NCBI RefSeq assembly: GCF_014466985.1
Contig: NZ_AP022826.1
Location: 372,001-436,000 of the forward strand
Length of the DNA: 64,000 nucleotides
Source of the DNA: Nitrosophilus labii
Lineage (GTDB): Bacteria > Campylobacterota > Campylobacteria > Campylobacterales > Nitratiruptoraceae
Direction: 5' to 3'
Each line of letters opens with the position of its first letter. Positions within the stretch are counted from its first letter, which is position 1. Both the position numbers and the translations under genes were made by a program. Below the pieces are notes generated by a model that did no database searches, had not been told where the DNA came from, and saw only the letters and a list, made by a program, of their open reading frames with translations. Shown here piece by piece: positions 51,342-59,426 of this stretch.

Positions 51342-52064
51342 CTATTTTGCGTGACAAGCCAAACACAACTGGCTTCCAACATTACCATTCGCCATTCTTA
51401 GGAAAGTTGGATTTTCACCTGCATGTGGGTCGTGACAACTAACGCACTCAACATTTCCGCCTCTTAACAAGTCACCAATAGTCGTTGCGCCGTTCCAAGT
51501 TCCTGGAAGAGCGGTTGTTGGGTCTTTTAAACTTGCTGCACCTGTTGTGTAAGGGATAGATACCGGGTGATCATTTGTTAAGTCAGTACCTATTTGAGTA
51601 ACGCCCGCAGGCATTGTAAAGGCTGTTCCAGCCGCAGTTGTGCCAAACGCGACGTATTGACCTGTTTCTACGTATCCACCAGATCCAGGCGCGTTAACTA
51701 TAGAGTTAATAGCACTTACACCGTCATGGCAGCTTAGACAAGCAAGAGATGGTGCTTGCGGAGATGCTAACGTTTGCGTACCTGCTACGGTCGTACCGTA
51801 CATAGTATATGTAGTAGGCGCGTTTTGGTCGTTTTTATTCCAAAGCGGTGCGCCTGCAAATGCTGTATTTGCTGCGTGCGGTGTATGACAATATACACAG
51901 ATCTCATCGTTGTTTTGACCGGCTGACGCTTTTATGGTTACGTCAGGATTAGTATTGCTTGCTGTTAAATCGTGCTTACTGTTAGCAATCTGAGCTACCG
52001 CAGATGTTACTCCTACCGTTAACAAAACGGCGGCTGCTATTTTACCTATTTTTGCTCTCATCAT
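51342..52064 (-). CDS. Tetraheme cytochrome c, OmcE-like (copy A)
   Basis: A 240-residue secreted cytochrome with a signal peptide ending near AVAQ (residue 25). It has exactly four CxxCH sites: CVYCH, CLSCH, CVSCH, CLACH. The surrounding words SKHDL, ICVYCHTPH, APLWNK, YTMYG, LACLSCHDG, GTDLTNDHPVS, CVSCHDPH, FLR and the C-terminal LCLACHAK match what I remember of the Geobacter OmcE family, whose subunits polymerise into extracellular heme filaments. The linker between hemes 2 and 3 is low complexity (Gly/Ala/Thr). Own promoter, TGTAAAA repeats upstream and a strong terminator imply independent, probably high expression. Two tandem ATGs; AAAGGAG precedes them. Confidence 0.87.
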   Translation of the reverse strand: MMRAKIGKIAAAVLLTVGVTSAVAQIANSKHDLTASNTNPDVTIKASAGQNNDEICVYCHTPHAANTAFAGAPLWNKNDQNAPTTYTMYGTTVAGTQTLASPQAPSLACLSCHDGVSAINSIVNAPGSGGYVETGQYVAFGTTAAGTAFTMPAGVTQIGTDLTNDHPVSIPYTTGAASLKDPTTALPGTWNGATTIGDLLRGGNVECVSCHDPHAGENPTFLRMANGNVGSQLCLACHAK

Positions 52065-52097
52065 GTTAACTCCTTTGTATTAAAATGTTTTTCAAGA

Positions 52098-52133
52098 ATT
52101 ATAGTAACAAAAGTTTGTAAAAATAGTGTAAAA
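52098..52133 (-). promoter_or_regulatory. Promoter and TGTAAAA direct repeat, site A
   Basis: TATAAT (minus strand, 52098-52103). Twelve bases farther upstream is TGTAAAA-ATAG-TGTAAAA (plus-strand reading, 52116-52133), two identical 7-mers with 11-bp period occupying the -35 zone, as expected for an OmpR-family activator site. The remaining spacer up to 52339 is AT-rich with no gene. Confidence 0.65.
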
Positions 52134-52339
52134 AATTAAAAGTTTTATTGATTACGTAATTCAGAACTTTTTATATAACTTTTTGTATAATAATATTTAA
52201 TAAATTTTAAAATCTAGCATAACAAAATATTATATTTATTATTACATTTAGTATAGTAAATTTTTTTATATAAAAAAATGAGTAGATAAACTTAGATTTG
52301 ATTAATTATGTATAGAAGATTTTTTATCATAAAAACTAT

Positions 52340-53029
52340 CTATTTATCATGACATGTTTTACAGAGTTGGCTACCAGAGTTTGAATATCTTAAATATCTA
52401 CCGTAAGTAGGATCGTGAGGGTCATGACAGCTAACACACTGTACTTTTCCGTCTCTTAATAGATCGTTAATAGTAGTTGCGTTATTCCATCCAGTAATTG
52501 GAGTGTTTTTTGGCTTTAGTCCGGCAACGCCCTCAACGTAGGAGATAGATACTGGATGATCATTTGTTAAATCTCCATAAAGTCCAATAGCAATTTCTTC
52601 GGCGTTTGGCATATCTTTTGGGGTAGAGTTGGCGTTACCTATATATGTTCCGTTAGTGTTATATCCGCCTGAACCAGGTGCATTTACCACGCTATTCATG
52701 GCACTTATACCATCATGGCAGCTAAGACAAGCCAGTGTTGCACCAGTAGGTGCCGGATCGGTAGGCGTACCGGCTAAAGTTTGTCCAGCAACTCCTGATG
52801 TTGTTGCCCCATACATTGTAAATGAAGTAGTTATGGTAGGTTTATTCCATAACGGAGCTCCATAGGAAGTATTTGCGGCGTGTGGTGTATGGCAATAGAC
52901 ACAAATTTCATCGTTGTCATCAATACCTGTACTTAGATCGTGTTGAGTTCCTATCATTGACTGAGAAAAAAGTGGATTTATAAATATTGTAAAAAAAGAC
53001 AATGAAGTAGTGAAAAGTTTGATTTTCAT
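52340..53029 (-). CDS. Tetraheme cytochrome c, OmcE-like (copy B)
   Basis: A 229-residue paralogue of the adjacent tetraheme cytochrome. The four heme sites are CVYCH, CLSCH, CVSCH and CKTCH, with the same framework words (TQHDL, ICVYCHTPHAANT, APLWNK, TMYG, LACLSCHDGISAMNS, NAPGSGGY, DLTNDHPVSISY, CVSCHDPH, YLR). From ATG 53029 (GAGGGG six bases upstream) a signal peptide runs to about residue 22 (LFSQ). Spacing between hemes is nearly the same as in copy A except in the low-complexity linker. It may form filaments alone or with copy A. Its upstream region has the TGTAAAA direct repeat. Confidence 0.87.
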   Translation of the reverse strand: MKIKLFTTSLSFFTIFINPLFSQSMIGTQHDLSTGIDDNDEICVYCHTPHAANTSYGAPLWNKPTITTSFTMYGATTSGVAGQTLAGTPTDPAPTGATLACLSCHDGISAMNSVVNAPGSGGYNTNGTYIGNANSTPKDMPNAEEIAIGLYGDLTNDHPVSISYVEGVAGLKPKNTPITGWNNATTINDLLRDGKVQCVSCHDPHDPTYGRYLRYSNSGSQLCKTCHDK

Positions 53030-53075
53030 AATAATCCCCTCTAAACTAATCTGTAACATAATTATTACACGGTTG

Positions 53076-53093
53076 TGTAAAATTAGTGTAAAA
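53076..53093 (-). promoter_or_regulatory. TGTAAAA direct repeat, site B
   Basis: TGTAAAA-TTAG-TGTAAAA (plus-strand reading), 47 bp upstream of the copy B start codon; two identical 7-mers with 11-bp period, differing from site A only in the spacer. A poor -10 (AATTAT) lies about 12 bp nearer the gene. Confidence 0.6.
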
Positions 53094-53103
53094 TTAGAAA
53101 AAA

Positions 53104-54291
53104 TTATGATAGTTTTTGTGGTTTTAGAGGAAAGATATACTCAAAATAGCTGCCCTTACCCGGTGAAGATACGATATTTACTTTAATATTTTCTTCAATA
53201 ATGATCTTATTTACTATGTTTAGTCCTATACCAAATCCACCTTTTGTGATATCTTCTCTATAGTATCTAGAAAAGATTTTATCCGGTTCTTTTATACCGA
53301 TACCAAAATCTTTGAACCCTAAAATAATCTTATCTCCTTCTTTTTTTAAAGTAATAATAACTTCTCCTCCCTCGTTGGAGTATTTTATCGCGTTTGAGAG
53401 GTTGTTATCTATAATCTTTTGAAGTTTTGTCGGTACAAAGTCTATAAAGATATCATTTTCGATATCTGTTTTTATCTTTATATCTTTTAGCTCGGCGATA
53501 TCCGTAAAATAATCGACCGATTTTTTCAAAAACTCGCTAAAGTTTATCTTTTTCTTTTTGGCTTTGTTTATGGTCTGCTCTTTTATGAGATAATTCATAT
53601 CGTCATAGAGAGATGAGAGTATCTTTGCCGCTGATTTTATCCTGGAGAGATATCTGTTTTTTCCAAACTTTTCCGAAAATAGATCTATGTTTATGTTGAT
53701 TATGGATAGAGGCGTATTTATTTCATGCATAGAGTCTTTAATAAAGTCGTCTAAGGCTCTATTTATCTCTTTAAAAGGTTTAGAGAAATTTTTAAGTATG
53801 ATGAATGAGAGGATAAAGGTAACGGTAATAATAGAGAGAAAAATAAGTAAAATATTTAACAAAATTGTGTAGATATTAAACTCCGTTCCAACTACTAGAT
53901 ATTTCGCCCCAAAATATCTGTCGTCCTTAAACTCTGTAACGTAGTATCTATAGTTTCCGAACCTATGGTATCCTGGTTTAAACTGCAATATAGAGAGCGG
54001 TTTTTCTATAAGTGTAAAAATCGGATTGCCGTTTTCATCATAAAGCCCCGCTTGATAAGATTTAAATCTAGGAAAGATAAAAGTGGTTTGAAATCTATTG
54101 TCAAACTTTTCCATTTCGTTAATTATCTGTATCGACTTTTTCTTAAGAGCTATTTCTGTTTTTACCTCTTCTAGATTATAGGTGTAGTTATCATAAATAG
54201 CAAAGGGTACTAGCAAAATAGCGAGTACAACAAGTGTATAAAATATAGAATATTTTAGTGAAAATTTTGATTCGTTTATCTCAAGCTTCAA
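53104..54291 (-). CDS. Sensor histidine kinase of the cytochrome region
   Basis: A 395-residue inner membrane kinase with transmembrane helices near residues 16-34 and 140-165, a ~105-residue periplasmic domain between them, a HisKA box HEINTPLS (His near 190), and an HATPase domain with NLSNAIKYS, FGIGIK and GGFGIGLNIV. The TTG start overlaps the end of the response regulator gene by 11 bp, so the two are coupled. With the OmpR-type regulator it forms a two-component system located next to the tetraheme cytochrome genes. The signal is unknown. Confidence 0.87.
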   Translation of the reverse strand: MKLEINESKFSLKYSIFYTLVVLAILLVPFAIYDNYTYNLEEVKTEIALKKKSIQIINEMEKFDNRFQTTFIFPRFKSYQAGLYDENGNPIFTLIEKPLSILQFKPGYHRFGNYRYYVTEFKDDRYFGAKYLVVGTEFNIYTILLNILLIFLSIITVTFILSFIILKNFSKPFKEINRALDDFIKDSMHEINTPLSIININIDLFSEKFGKNRYLSRIKSAAKILSSLYDDMNYLIKEQTINKAKKKKINFSEFLKKSVDYFTDIAELKDIKIKTDIENDIFIDFVPTKLQKIIDNNLSNAIKYSNEGGEVIITLKKEGDKIILGFKDFGIGIKEPDKIFSRYYREDITKGGFGIGLNIVNKIIIEENIKVNIVSSPGKGSYFEYIFPLKPQKLS

Positions 54292-54937
54292 GTTTATAAC
54301 CTATACCTCTAATATTTTTAATAAGATTTTTGTCTAGTTTTTTTCTTAAGTTGTTTATCTGAACTCTTACATTTGCCGGATCTACGAAATCTTCCCATAC
54401 GTACTCAATAATCATCTCTGGAGTTACTACCTGATTTTTATGTTTTATAAAAAGATCTAGTATCATCTTTTCTGTTTTAGATAGAGTTATCTCTTTTCCA
54501 TCTTTTGTTAAGGTAAAACATTTTGTGTTGTAACTGTAACCTTCAGGTAACTCGATAATATCTTCCTTTGTTTTTAAAGAGGCGAGTTTTAGAGCGGAAG
54601 CCACTCTTAGTTTAAGCTCTTTTAAATCGAAAGGTTTTTTTATGTAGTCGCAACAACCAAGATCGTATCCTCTTTCTAAGCTATCTATTTCAGTTAGCGA
54701 AGTTATAAATATGGTGGGCGTGTCAATATTGTTTTTTCTTAAATTCTCCAAAAGTTCAAATCCGTTAATACCGGGAACGTTAACGTCTAGTAGTAAAAGA
54801 TCATATTTTGAGTTGTATATAGCTTCTATCGCCTCTTGTCCGTTGGAGTACTCATCGACTATGTAGCCACTATCTTCTAAAAGCTCTTTTATAGATTTTC
54901 TTAGGGCGTATTCGTCTTCTAAAAGTAGAATTTTCAC
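54281..54937 (-). CDS. OmpR/PhoB-family response regulator
   Basis: A 218-residue transcription factor. The receiver (1-120) has LEDE, phospho-Asp in LLLLDVNVPGINGFELL (about residue 51), TSL and KKPF. The C-terminal winged helix (about 125-218) contains LSKTEKMILDLFIKHKNQVV, the recognition region DPANVRVQINNLRKKL and RGIGYKL. OmpR-type proteins bind direct repeats of about 11-bp period, which matches the TGTAAAA pairs upstream of the nearby cytochrome genes. The start overlaps the Cache gene stop as ATGA. Confidence 0.92.
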   Translation of the reverse strand: MKILLLEDEYALRKSIKELLEDSGYIVDEYSNGQEAIEAIYNSKYDLLLLDVNVPGINGFELLENLRKNNIDTPTIFITSLTEIDSLERGYDLGCCDYIKKPFDLKELKLRVASALKLASLKTKEDIIELPEGYSYNTKCFTLTKDGKEITLSKTEKMILDLFIKHKNQVVTPEMIIEYVWEDFVDPANVRVQINNLRKKLDKNLIKNIRGIGYKLEA

Positions 54938-56058
54938 TTTATTTTCCCTTCCTTTTTGGTTTGAGTCTGGTTATATCCGTAAAGAATTAGATCGATAAGC
55001 TCTTTTTTTGACATCTTTTGCAGTCTCTCTTTTGCCGCTTCGTTAAAATAGATACGATCTTTTTCGTCTATGCTATTTTTAAAGTTTATAATATATTTTG
55101 GCGACATATCGCTAAAGATATTTTTTTCAAAATGATTTACGTAGTGGTATATATCCTCTTTTGTGCTCTCTAGGGTAAAAATGCTTTTTAGTATCGACTT
55201 TTGTTCGCCTGCAATATTTTTAAGTGATTTGTTATTGAGAAAAACCACAAACATACCGAGATTCCTACCTTTGTGATCTTTTATTGGATAAGAGGCTATA
55301 AAGAGATTTTTGGTTTTTATATAGTCGAAATGTTCTAATTTTTCAAAATCTTCATTATTTAAATTTTTTAATATTTTTACAGTTTGCAAATTAAAGTTTT
55401 TATTTGCGACTATATACTGGTTAATATTTAGGTTATTGAAGATAAAATCTTTTTTGTCAAGATAAGCCTTTTTAAAAAGCGGTAATAACTCCATGCCGTA
55501 ACCTCTAAATTTTATCGCTAAATCATCAAAAGGTATGGTTACTTCCAGTATGCCGATACTTTTTTCGTTATAAATAATAGGCGCCGATATTTTTATACCA
55601 GCTGGTAGTGTAGTAGCGATAGTATATTTTGGAACCCTTTTTTTTAAAACGAGTTTTAGATCATCTCTATCTTTAAGAGAATATGTTTTGTAAAAGGTGT
55701 CTTTCCAACTTATTGCGAAAACCTTTAGGTTAGTATCTATAACTTGAACGTAGATATTTTTTCTATTTAGATGTTTTAAAAGTGAATCCGTAGTCTCTTT
55801 CAATATCTTAGAGCATTTTTTTGGATCGTTGTTTAATATGGCTTCAGCTATCGCTTTATTTTTACTAAGGGCTAAAGCTAATGAGAGAGATTGGGATTTT
55901 TCAGAAACCAAAGATAGTATTATTAATCTATTGATATTATCGTATGCATGATTCATTATCGCTATTTCTCTCTTTTTATAGAGATTAAAAATAACTATAC
56001 TAATCAAAGTAGATAAAACAAACAAAATTATTGATGCTAAAAATAATTTTTTTCTCAT
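54934..56058 (-). CDS. Membrane-anchored Cache-type sensor without kinase domain
   Basis: A 374-residue protein with one N-terminal membrane helix (about 5-25). A long periplasmic-type region follows, showing Cache features: YVQVIDTNLKVFAISW, KISAPIIYNEKSIGILEVTIPFDDL (about 150-180) and a second half FIASYPIKDHKGRNLGMFVVFLNN. No second membrane helix and no output domain are seen. The C-terminus is a short charged helix. It starts the Cache-regulator-kinase operon, overlapping the regulator gene by four bases; it may bind a ligand and modulate the separate kinase. Ligand unknown. Confidence 0.72.
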   Translation of the reverse strand: MRKKLFLASIILFVLSTLISIVIFNLYKKREIAIMNHAYDNINRLIILSLVSEKSQSLSLALALSKNKAIAEAILNNDPKKCSKILKETTDSLLKHLNRKNIYVQVIDTNLKVFAISWKDTFYKTYSLKDRDDLKLVLKKRVPKYTIATTLPAGIKISAPIIYNEKSIGILEVTIPFDDLAIKFRGYGMELLPLFKKAYLDKKDFIFNNLNINQYIVANKNFNLQTVKILKNLNNEDFEKLEHFDYIKTKNLFIASYPIKDHKGRNLGMFVVFLNNKSLKNIAGEQKSILKSIFTLESTKEDIYHYVNHFEKNIFSDMSPKYIINFKNSIDEKDRIYFNEAAKERLQKMSKKELIDLILYGYNQTQTKKEGKIK

Positions 56059-56178
56059 AGCAAAATTTATTGTCTTTTTTTATGTGATTATACTAAAAAT
56101 TCAATCTAATATATTAAGTTTTACAATTATTTTTATTATACTCTTTTGTTATAGCAAATATGTAACACAAAATATAAA

Positions 56179-56364
56179 ATTGAGCGTTCTGAATAAATAG
56201 CAAAGTTCACTCAAGCTAGTTTAATTTTTGCTTTTGTCAACGCTTGAAAATTTTATTAAAAAGTGCTAAGCAAGCGTACTTTTTTAGCCTTTTGGCTAAC
56301 ATAAAATTTTCAAGCTAAAATGATAAAGCTTTCGCTCAATTTCTAATTATTCAGAGGGTTCAAT
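56179..56364. repeat. Palindromic MITE-like intergenic repeat, copy 2
   Basis: A 186-bp element closely similar to 1047-1233, with best conservation across the core (TTTTATTAAAAAGTGCTAA, GCCTTTTGGC, AACATAAAATTTTC). Ends are inverted repeats starting ATTGA. Directly flanking both sides is TATAAA (56173-56178 and 56365-56370), a likely 6-bp target duplication. It fills most of the 365-bp gap between the Cache gene and the octaheme cytochrome; the rest (56059-56178) is AT-rich spacer and the Cache promoter. Confidence 0.82.
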
Positions 56365-56423
56365 TATAAAATTTTATAAAAGTAAGAGTTTTTAATATAA
56401 GTAAGTTAAATATCTAGATTTAA

Positions 56424-57533
56424 CTATTTCTTATGACAACGTTTACAGATACTAAAAGGGATTTTACCCGTTGTTCTAAGTAAAAAAGGTCCTTTAGAAC
56501 CGTGAGGATCGTGACAACTAGAGCAGACAAGTTCTCGTCCTGGTCTTGATGGATCTTTTCTATCTTTTGTAGGATGACCTCCTTTGTTTCTTTGATAGAC
56601 GAAACTAGCTATTACATGAAGTCCGCTAGCTTTTTCTGCGTGGCAGGTTGTGCAAAGATTCCAGATAGATTTTTTTAGAAAAAAGATGTTCTTTGATGAG
56701 TGGGGATTGTGACACAGATTACATCTTCCAGAGTTTGTTGGACCGTGATCCGAGTAATTTTTTTCTATAATATGTTCTATTCTTTTGTGACAAGTAAAAC
56801 ATACTTTTATAATAGGATCGGGATAAAGATATCTACTTTTTCCCTCCTCTTCAAGATTATTTTCGCCGGTTTGTCCATTATGACAAATTTGACACATAAA
56901 GTTTACCGCTGGAGCGTGTCCGTTTTTTCTAGAAGCAAGTTTGTTATGACAAGTGTAGCAGTTTGAATCTTGGGGATTTTCTAAAATATACATATCGGTA
57001 GTGGCAGATCCTTTAGCTTCTAGCTTTACTGTTTTTAGCTTGAAATCAGGCCTCATATCGTGACATTTGGTACATAAATTTTCATATATATCGTTATGGA
57101 AATAGATTTTTTTAAATCCGGCGGGTATCTCTTCAGCAACTTCAAAAATTTCGTTATGATAAAAGAGTTTTAATTTATACTCTTTAGAGAGATTATTGTT
57201 TAAATAGAGTTTTATTTTTATCTCGTTTATGCCTAGTTTTAGAGGAATAGTTTTACAATAGATCTCTTTTTTTGAAGATGTTTTAACCTCAATAGATGTA
57301 TCAAGTTGTGTTAAAACTTTAAATCCTTTTATCTTTTTAGGATCCACTTTTAGAGAAATTGTCGCAAACTCTTCGTTATAGACCGAATTATTAAGCGGAT
57401 ATAGAATTTGAAAATCTTTGGTATTTGCAAAAAGGGTATGGGAAAAATTAAAAATGGTAAAAAAAACAAAAATAAGTAGCCACTTTTTAAAAAAGTGACT
57501 ACTTAGTGTTAACGATAGGTTTTTCTCTATCAT
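56424..57533 (-). CDS. Octaheme secreted cytochrome c with N-terminal beta domain
   Basis: A 369-residue protein. From ATG 57533 (AAGAAGG upstream, overlapping the preceding gene by 35 bp) it has a signal peptide (about 17-38). Then comes a ~105-residue Ig-like beta region (FQILYPLNNSVYNEEFATIS, LKLGINEIKIKLYL), followed by eight CxxCH sites: CTKCH, CYTCH, CQICH, CFTCH, CNLCH, CTTCH, CSSCH, CKRCH. The last four follow the paired CxxCH pattern with HNPH and HDPHG. Downstream partner of the 12-heme lipoprotein; probably an electron carrier in or near the outer membrane. Confidence 0.87.
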   Translation of the reverse strand: MIEKNLSLTLSSHFFKKWLLIFVFFTIFNFSHTLFANTKDFQILYPLNNSVYNEEFATISLKVDPKKIKGFKVLTQLDTSIEVKTSSKKEIYCKTIPLKLGINEIKIKLYLNNNLSKEYKLKLFYHNEIFEVAEEIPAGFKKIYFHNDIYENLCTKCHDMRPDFKLKTVKLEAKGSATTDMYILENPQDSNCYTCHNKLASRKNGHAPAVNFMCQICHNGQTGENNLEEEGKSRYLYPDPIIKVCFTCHKRIEHIIEKNYSDHGPTNSGRCNLCHNPHSSKNIFFLKKSIWNLCTTCHAEKASGLHVIASFVYQRNKGGHPTKDRKDPSRPGRELVCSSCHDPHGSKGPFLLRTTGKIPFSICKRCHKK

Positions 57534-58848
57534 AATACCTTCTTGCGTGACAAGCTGGTGCACATGAACCTCCCGTCGGTGTTTCGATATATCTTATAGG
57601 GAAATTTATCTTTCCAAATTTTGTCTTCTTTCTTAAGTGGTGAGGATAATCTTTTGTGCCGTGAAAATCGTGACAAGCGCGACAGGTTCTACCTTTTTTC
57701 TTATTGACGTGAACGTAGTGCAAGTTGACGTCGCCGTTCCTAAAGTTAGTGTATTCGGTAGTTTTTGACTCCATAATCTTTTTAGGTTCGTGACACTCAA
57801 AACAGATGTAGTTATTTTTATCAAAATTAGCATAAAAAGTTGGAGGGAAAGGCTTTTTTAGCATTCTAAAATTGTTGCTACCGTGTGGATTGTGACACAT
57901 AGCGCAATCCCCCCACTGTATAGGACCGTGCCAGTCGGGATTTTCGGCTAGATGTTTTGCCATGTTTATAAGTTTTGCACCGTCCTCGTCTCTTTTTAAT
58001 GTTTCGTTATGACAATTTAAGCAAAGATCTTTTACGGTTGCAGCTTTAATCATTTTTGGTTGTCCGGTTCCATGAGGATCGTGGCACTCTTGACACCCTC
58101 TAGCTCTATTGATCGCTCCGTGTCTGTTTTTAGCCGTAGTTATAAGTATCTCTTTATCTGCGTGACACATAAGGCATAGATCTTTTTTACCGTCTGCTTT
58201 TAGCTGAAATTCGTAATTTTCCGTATGAGGATCGTGACAGTTGATACACTGATCCTGTACTGGTGGGTGGATATTTTGCGTTTTATGTAAAAATTCACCT
58301 TTTGCTGTATGACATGATGTACAAAGTTCATTTATATTAGAAGCTACCAATAATCTTTTATTTTTTGATTTATGCGGATTGTGACAAGCTGTACAGGCTC
58401 CGGCTGCAACCGGGCCGTGTATAAACTTTTTACCCTCTTTTAAATTTTTGTCGTGACACTGATAACAAAGATCGGGTAGATCCATAATTAAAGTAGCATT
58501 TTTACTCTTATCTGGATTTTTGTCCGTATGACAAACACTACAATCTCCCCACTCATACGGAGGGTGGATAATCTCTTCGGAAGATAAAAGATTTGGTTCA
58601 AAAAAGGGTTGATTACCCTTTTTGACCTCTTGCTTAACAACTTGTGGTGGAGGTTCACTCTTTTTTGGCTCAACCACTTTACTCTCTTGGGCTATATTTT
58701 CTTGTTTTTTTAGCTGTTTTGCCTCGGCCGAACTTTTTATCTCTTTTTTTGTTTGGTCGTTAACGCTTTGTGAAGTTGCACATCCCCAGTTTATCAATAT
58801 AGTAATAAACAAAATGGGTATAAGGAGTAATTTTTGTTTGAAATGCAT
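57499..58848 (-). CDS. Dodecaheme lipoprotein cytochrome c
   Basis: A 449-residue cytochrome with a lipoprotein signal peptide (lipobox INWGC, Cys near residue 23) and a Lys/Glu/Pro-rich linker to about residue 95. Eleven CxxCH sites follow (CSVCH, CYQCH, CTACH, CTSCH, CINCH, CLMCH, CQECH, CLNCH, CAMCH, CFECH, CRACH), plus one CX3CH (CAPACH) close to the C-terminus. The repeated CHxPH and GPxxxGxC words place it among paired-CxxCH cytochromes. As a lipoprotein it is probably tethered to the outer membrane. GGAGA precedes the ATG. It is the first gene of a two-gene unit with the octaheme protein. Confidence 0.88.
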   Translation of the reverse strand: MHFKQKLLLIPILFITILINWGCATSQSVNDQTKKEIKSSAEAKQLKKQENIAQESKVVEPKKSEPPPQVVKQEVKKGNQPFFEPNLLSSEEIIHPPYEWGDCSVCHTDKNPDKSKNATLIMDLPDLCYQCHDKNLKEGKKFIHGPVAAGACTACHNPHKSKNKRLLVASNINELCTSCHTAKGEFLHKTQNIHPPVQDQCINCHDPHTENYEFQLKADGKKDLCLMCHADKEILITTAKNRHGAINRARGCQECHDPHGTGQPKMIKAATVKDLCLNCHNETLKRDEDGAKLINMAKHLAENPDWHGPIQWGDCAMCHNPHGSNNFRMLKKPFPPTFYANFDKNNYICFECHEPKKIMESKTTEYTNFRNGDVNLHYVHVNKKKGRTCRACHDFHGTKDYPHHLRKKTKFGKINFPIRYIETPTGGSCAPACHARRYYDREKPIVNTK

Positions 58849-58996
58849 CTGTGTCTCCTTGAGTATTATTACTTTTTATTATTGTAATAAGCATACGAAA
58901 TATAATAAATTTTTATAACATTAGGAATTAGTATATTAATTAATTATTTTGACGTTGTCAATAGATTTTATAAATATTTGCATGAAAGATAAAAAT

Positions 58997-59014
58997 TGTA
59001 ACAAAAAAGTAACA
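58997..59014 (-). promoter_or_regulatory. TGTAAAA-like direct repeat, site D (weaker)
   Basis: TGTAACA-AAAA-AGTAACA (plus-strand reading) with 11-bp period, about 150 bp upstream of the dodecaheme lipoprotein gene. A candidate -10 (TATAAA on the minus strand, 58967-58972) lies between. Weaker than sites A-C. Confidence 0.4.
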
Positions 59015-59024
59015 CAATGCAATT

Positions 59025-59366
59025 TTATCTATTTTTATGAAAATTTGTTAGATAGTATGAAAGAGCTCTATATTCATCAAACGTCATATGTTTTGTTTTA
59101 TAGAGTTGAGGTTTCATAATTTCGAATCTAGCCGGATCTATTATAGGTTTTGCTTCTCCTTTTAAAAACTTTACTAATCTCCTCTCATTTCCAAGATAGT
59201 GGGTCGCTATAGTCGTGATAGAAGGTCCTATGCTCGCCGCATCGTCATCTATTTTGTGGCATATATGACAATTTAATTTTTTAAAAATTATTTCTCCTTT
59301 TTTTGTCAAATCGATATCGGCGAACATCGTTGTTATTAAAAATATTATAATTAACATTTTTTTCAT
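59025..59366 (-). CDS. Small monoheme cytochrome c
   Basis: A 113-residue periplasmic protein with a signal peptide (about 1-16, MFA) and one heme site CHICH at about residues 33-37. It is followed by a class I cytochrome c layout: IGPSITTIATHYLG and, late in the chain, FEIMKPQLYKTKHMTFDEYRALSYYLTNF, where the Met of MKP or KHM could be the distal ligand. It may shuttle electrons between the inner membrane and the multiheme proteins. Separated from the dodecaheme gene by 176 bp; preceded by a TGTAAAA-type repeat. Confidence 0.85.
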   Translation of the reverse strand: MKKMLIIIFLITTMFADIDLTKKGEIIFKKLNCHICHKIDDDAASIGPSITTIATHYLGNERRLVKFLKGEAKPIIDPARFEIMKPQLYKTKHMTFDEYRALSYYLTNFHKNR

Positions 59367-59426
59367 AACCAGTCTCCTTTTTCAAAAAATCTATCTCTTG
59401 CATATTTTCACCAAATATAATTGTTA

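Noticed and set aside
40422..59366. Horizontal acquisition of the cytochrome region as a genomic island
   Set aside because: No integrase, tRNA-adjacent direct repeats or obvious base-composition shift were seen; the tRNA-Leu at 38242 has no second copy of its 3' end in the window. It cannot be excluded without the rest of the genome.
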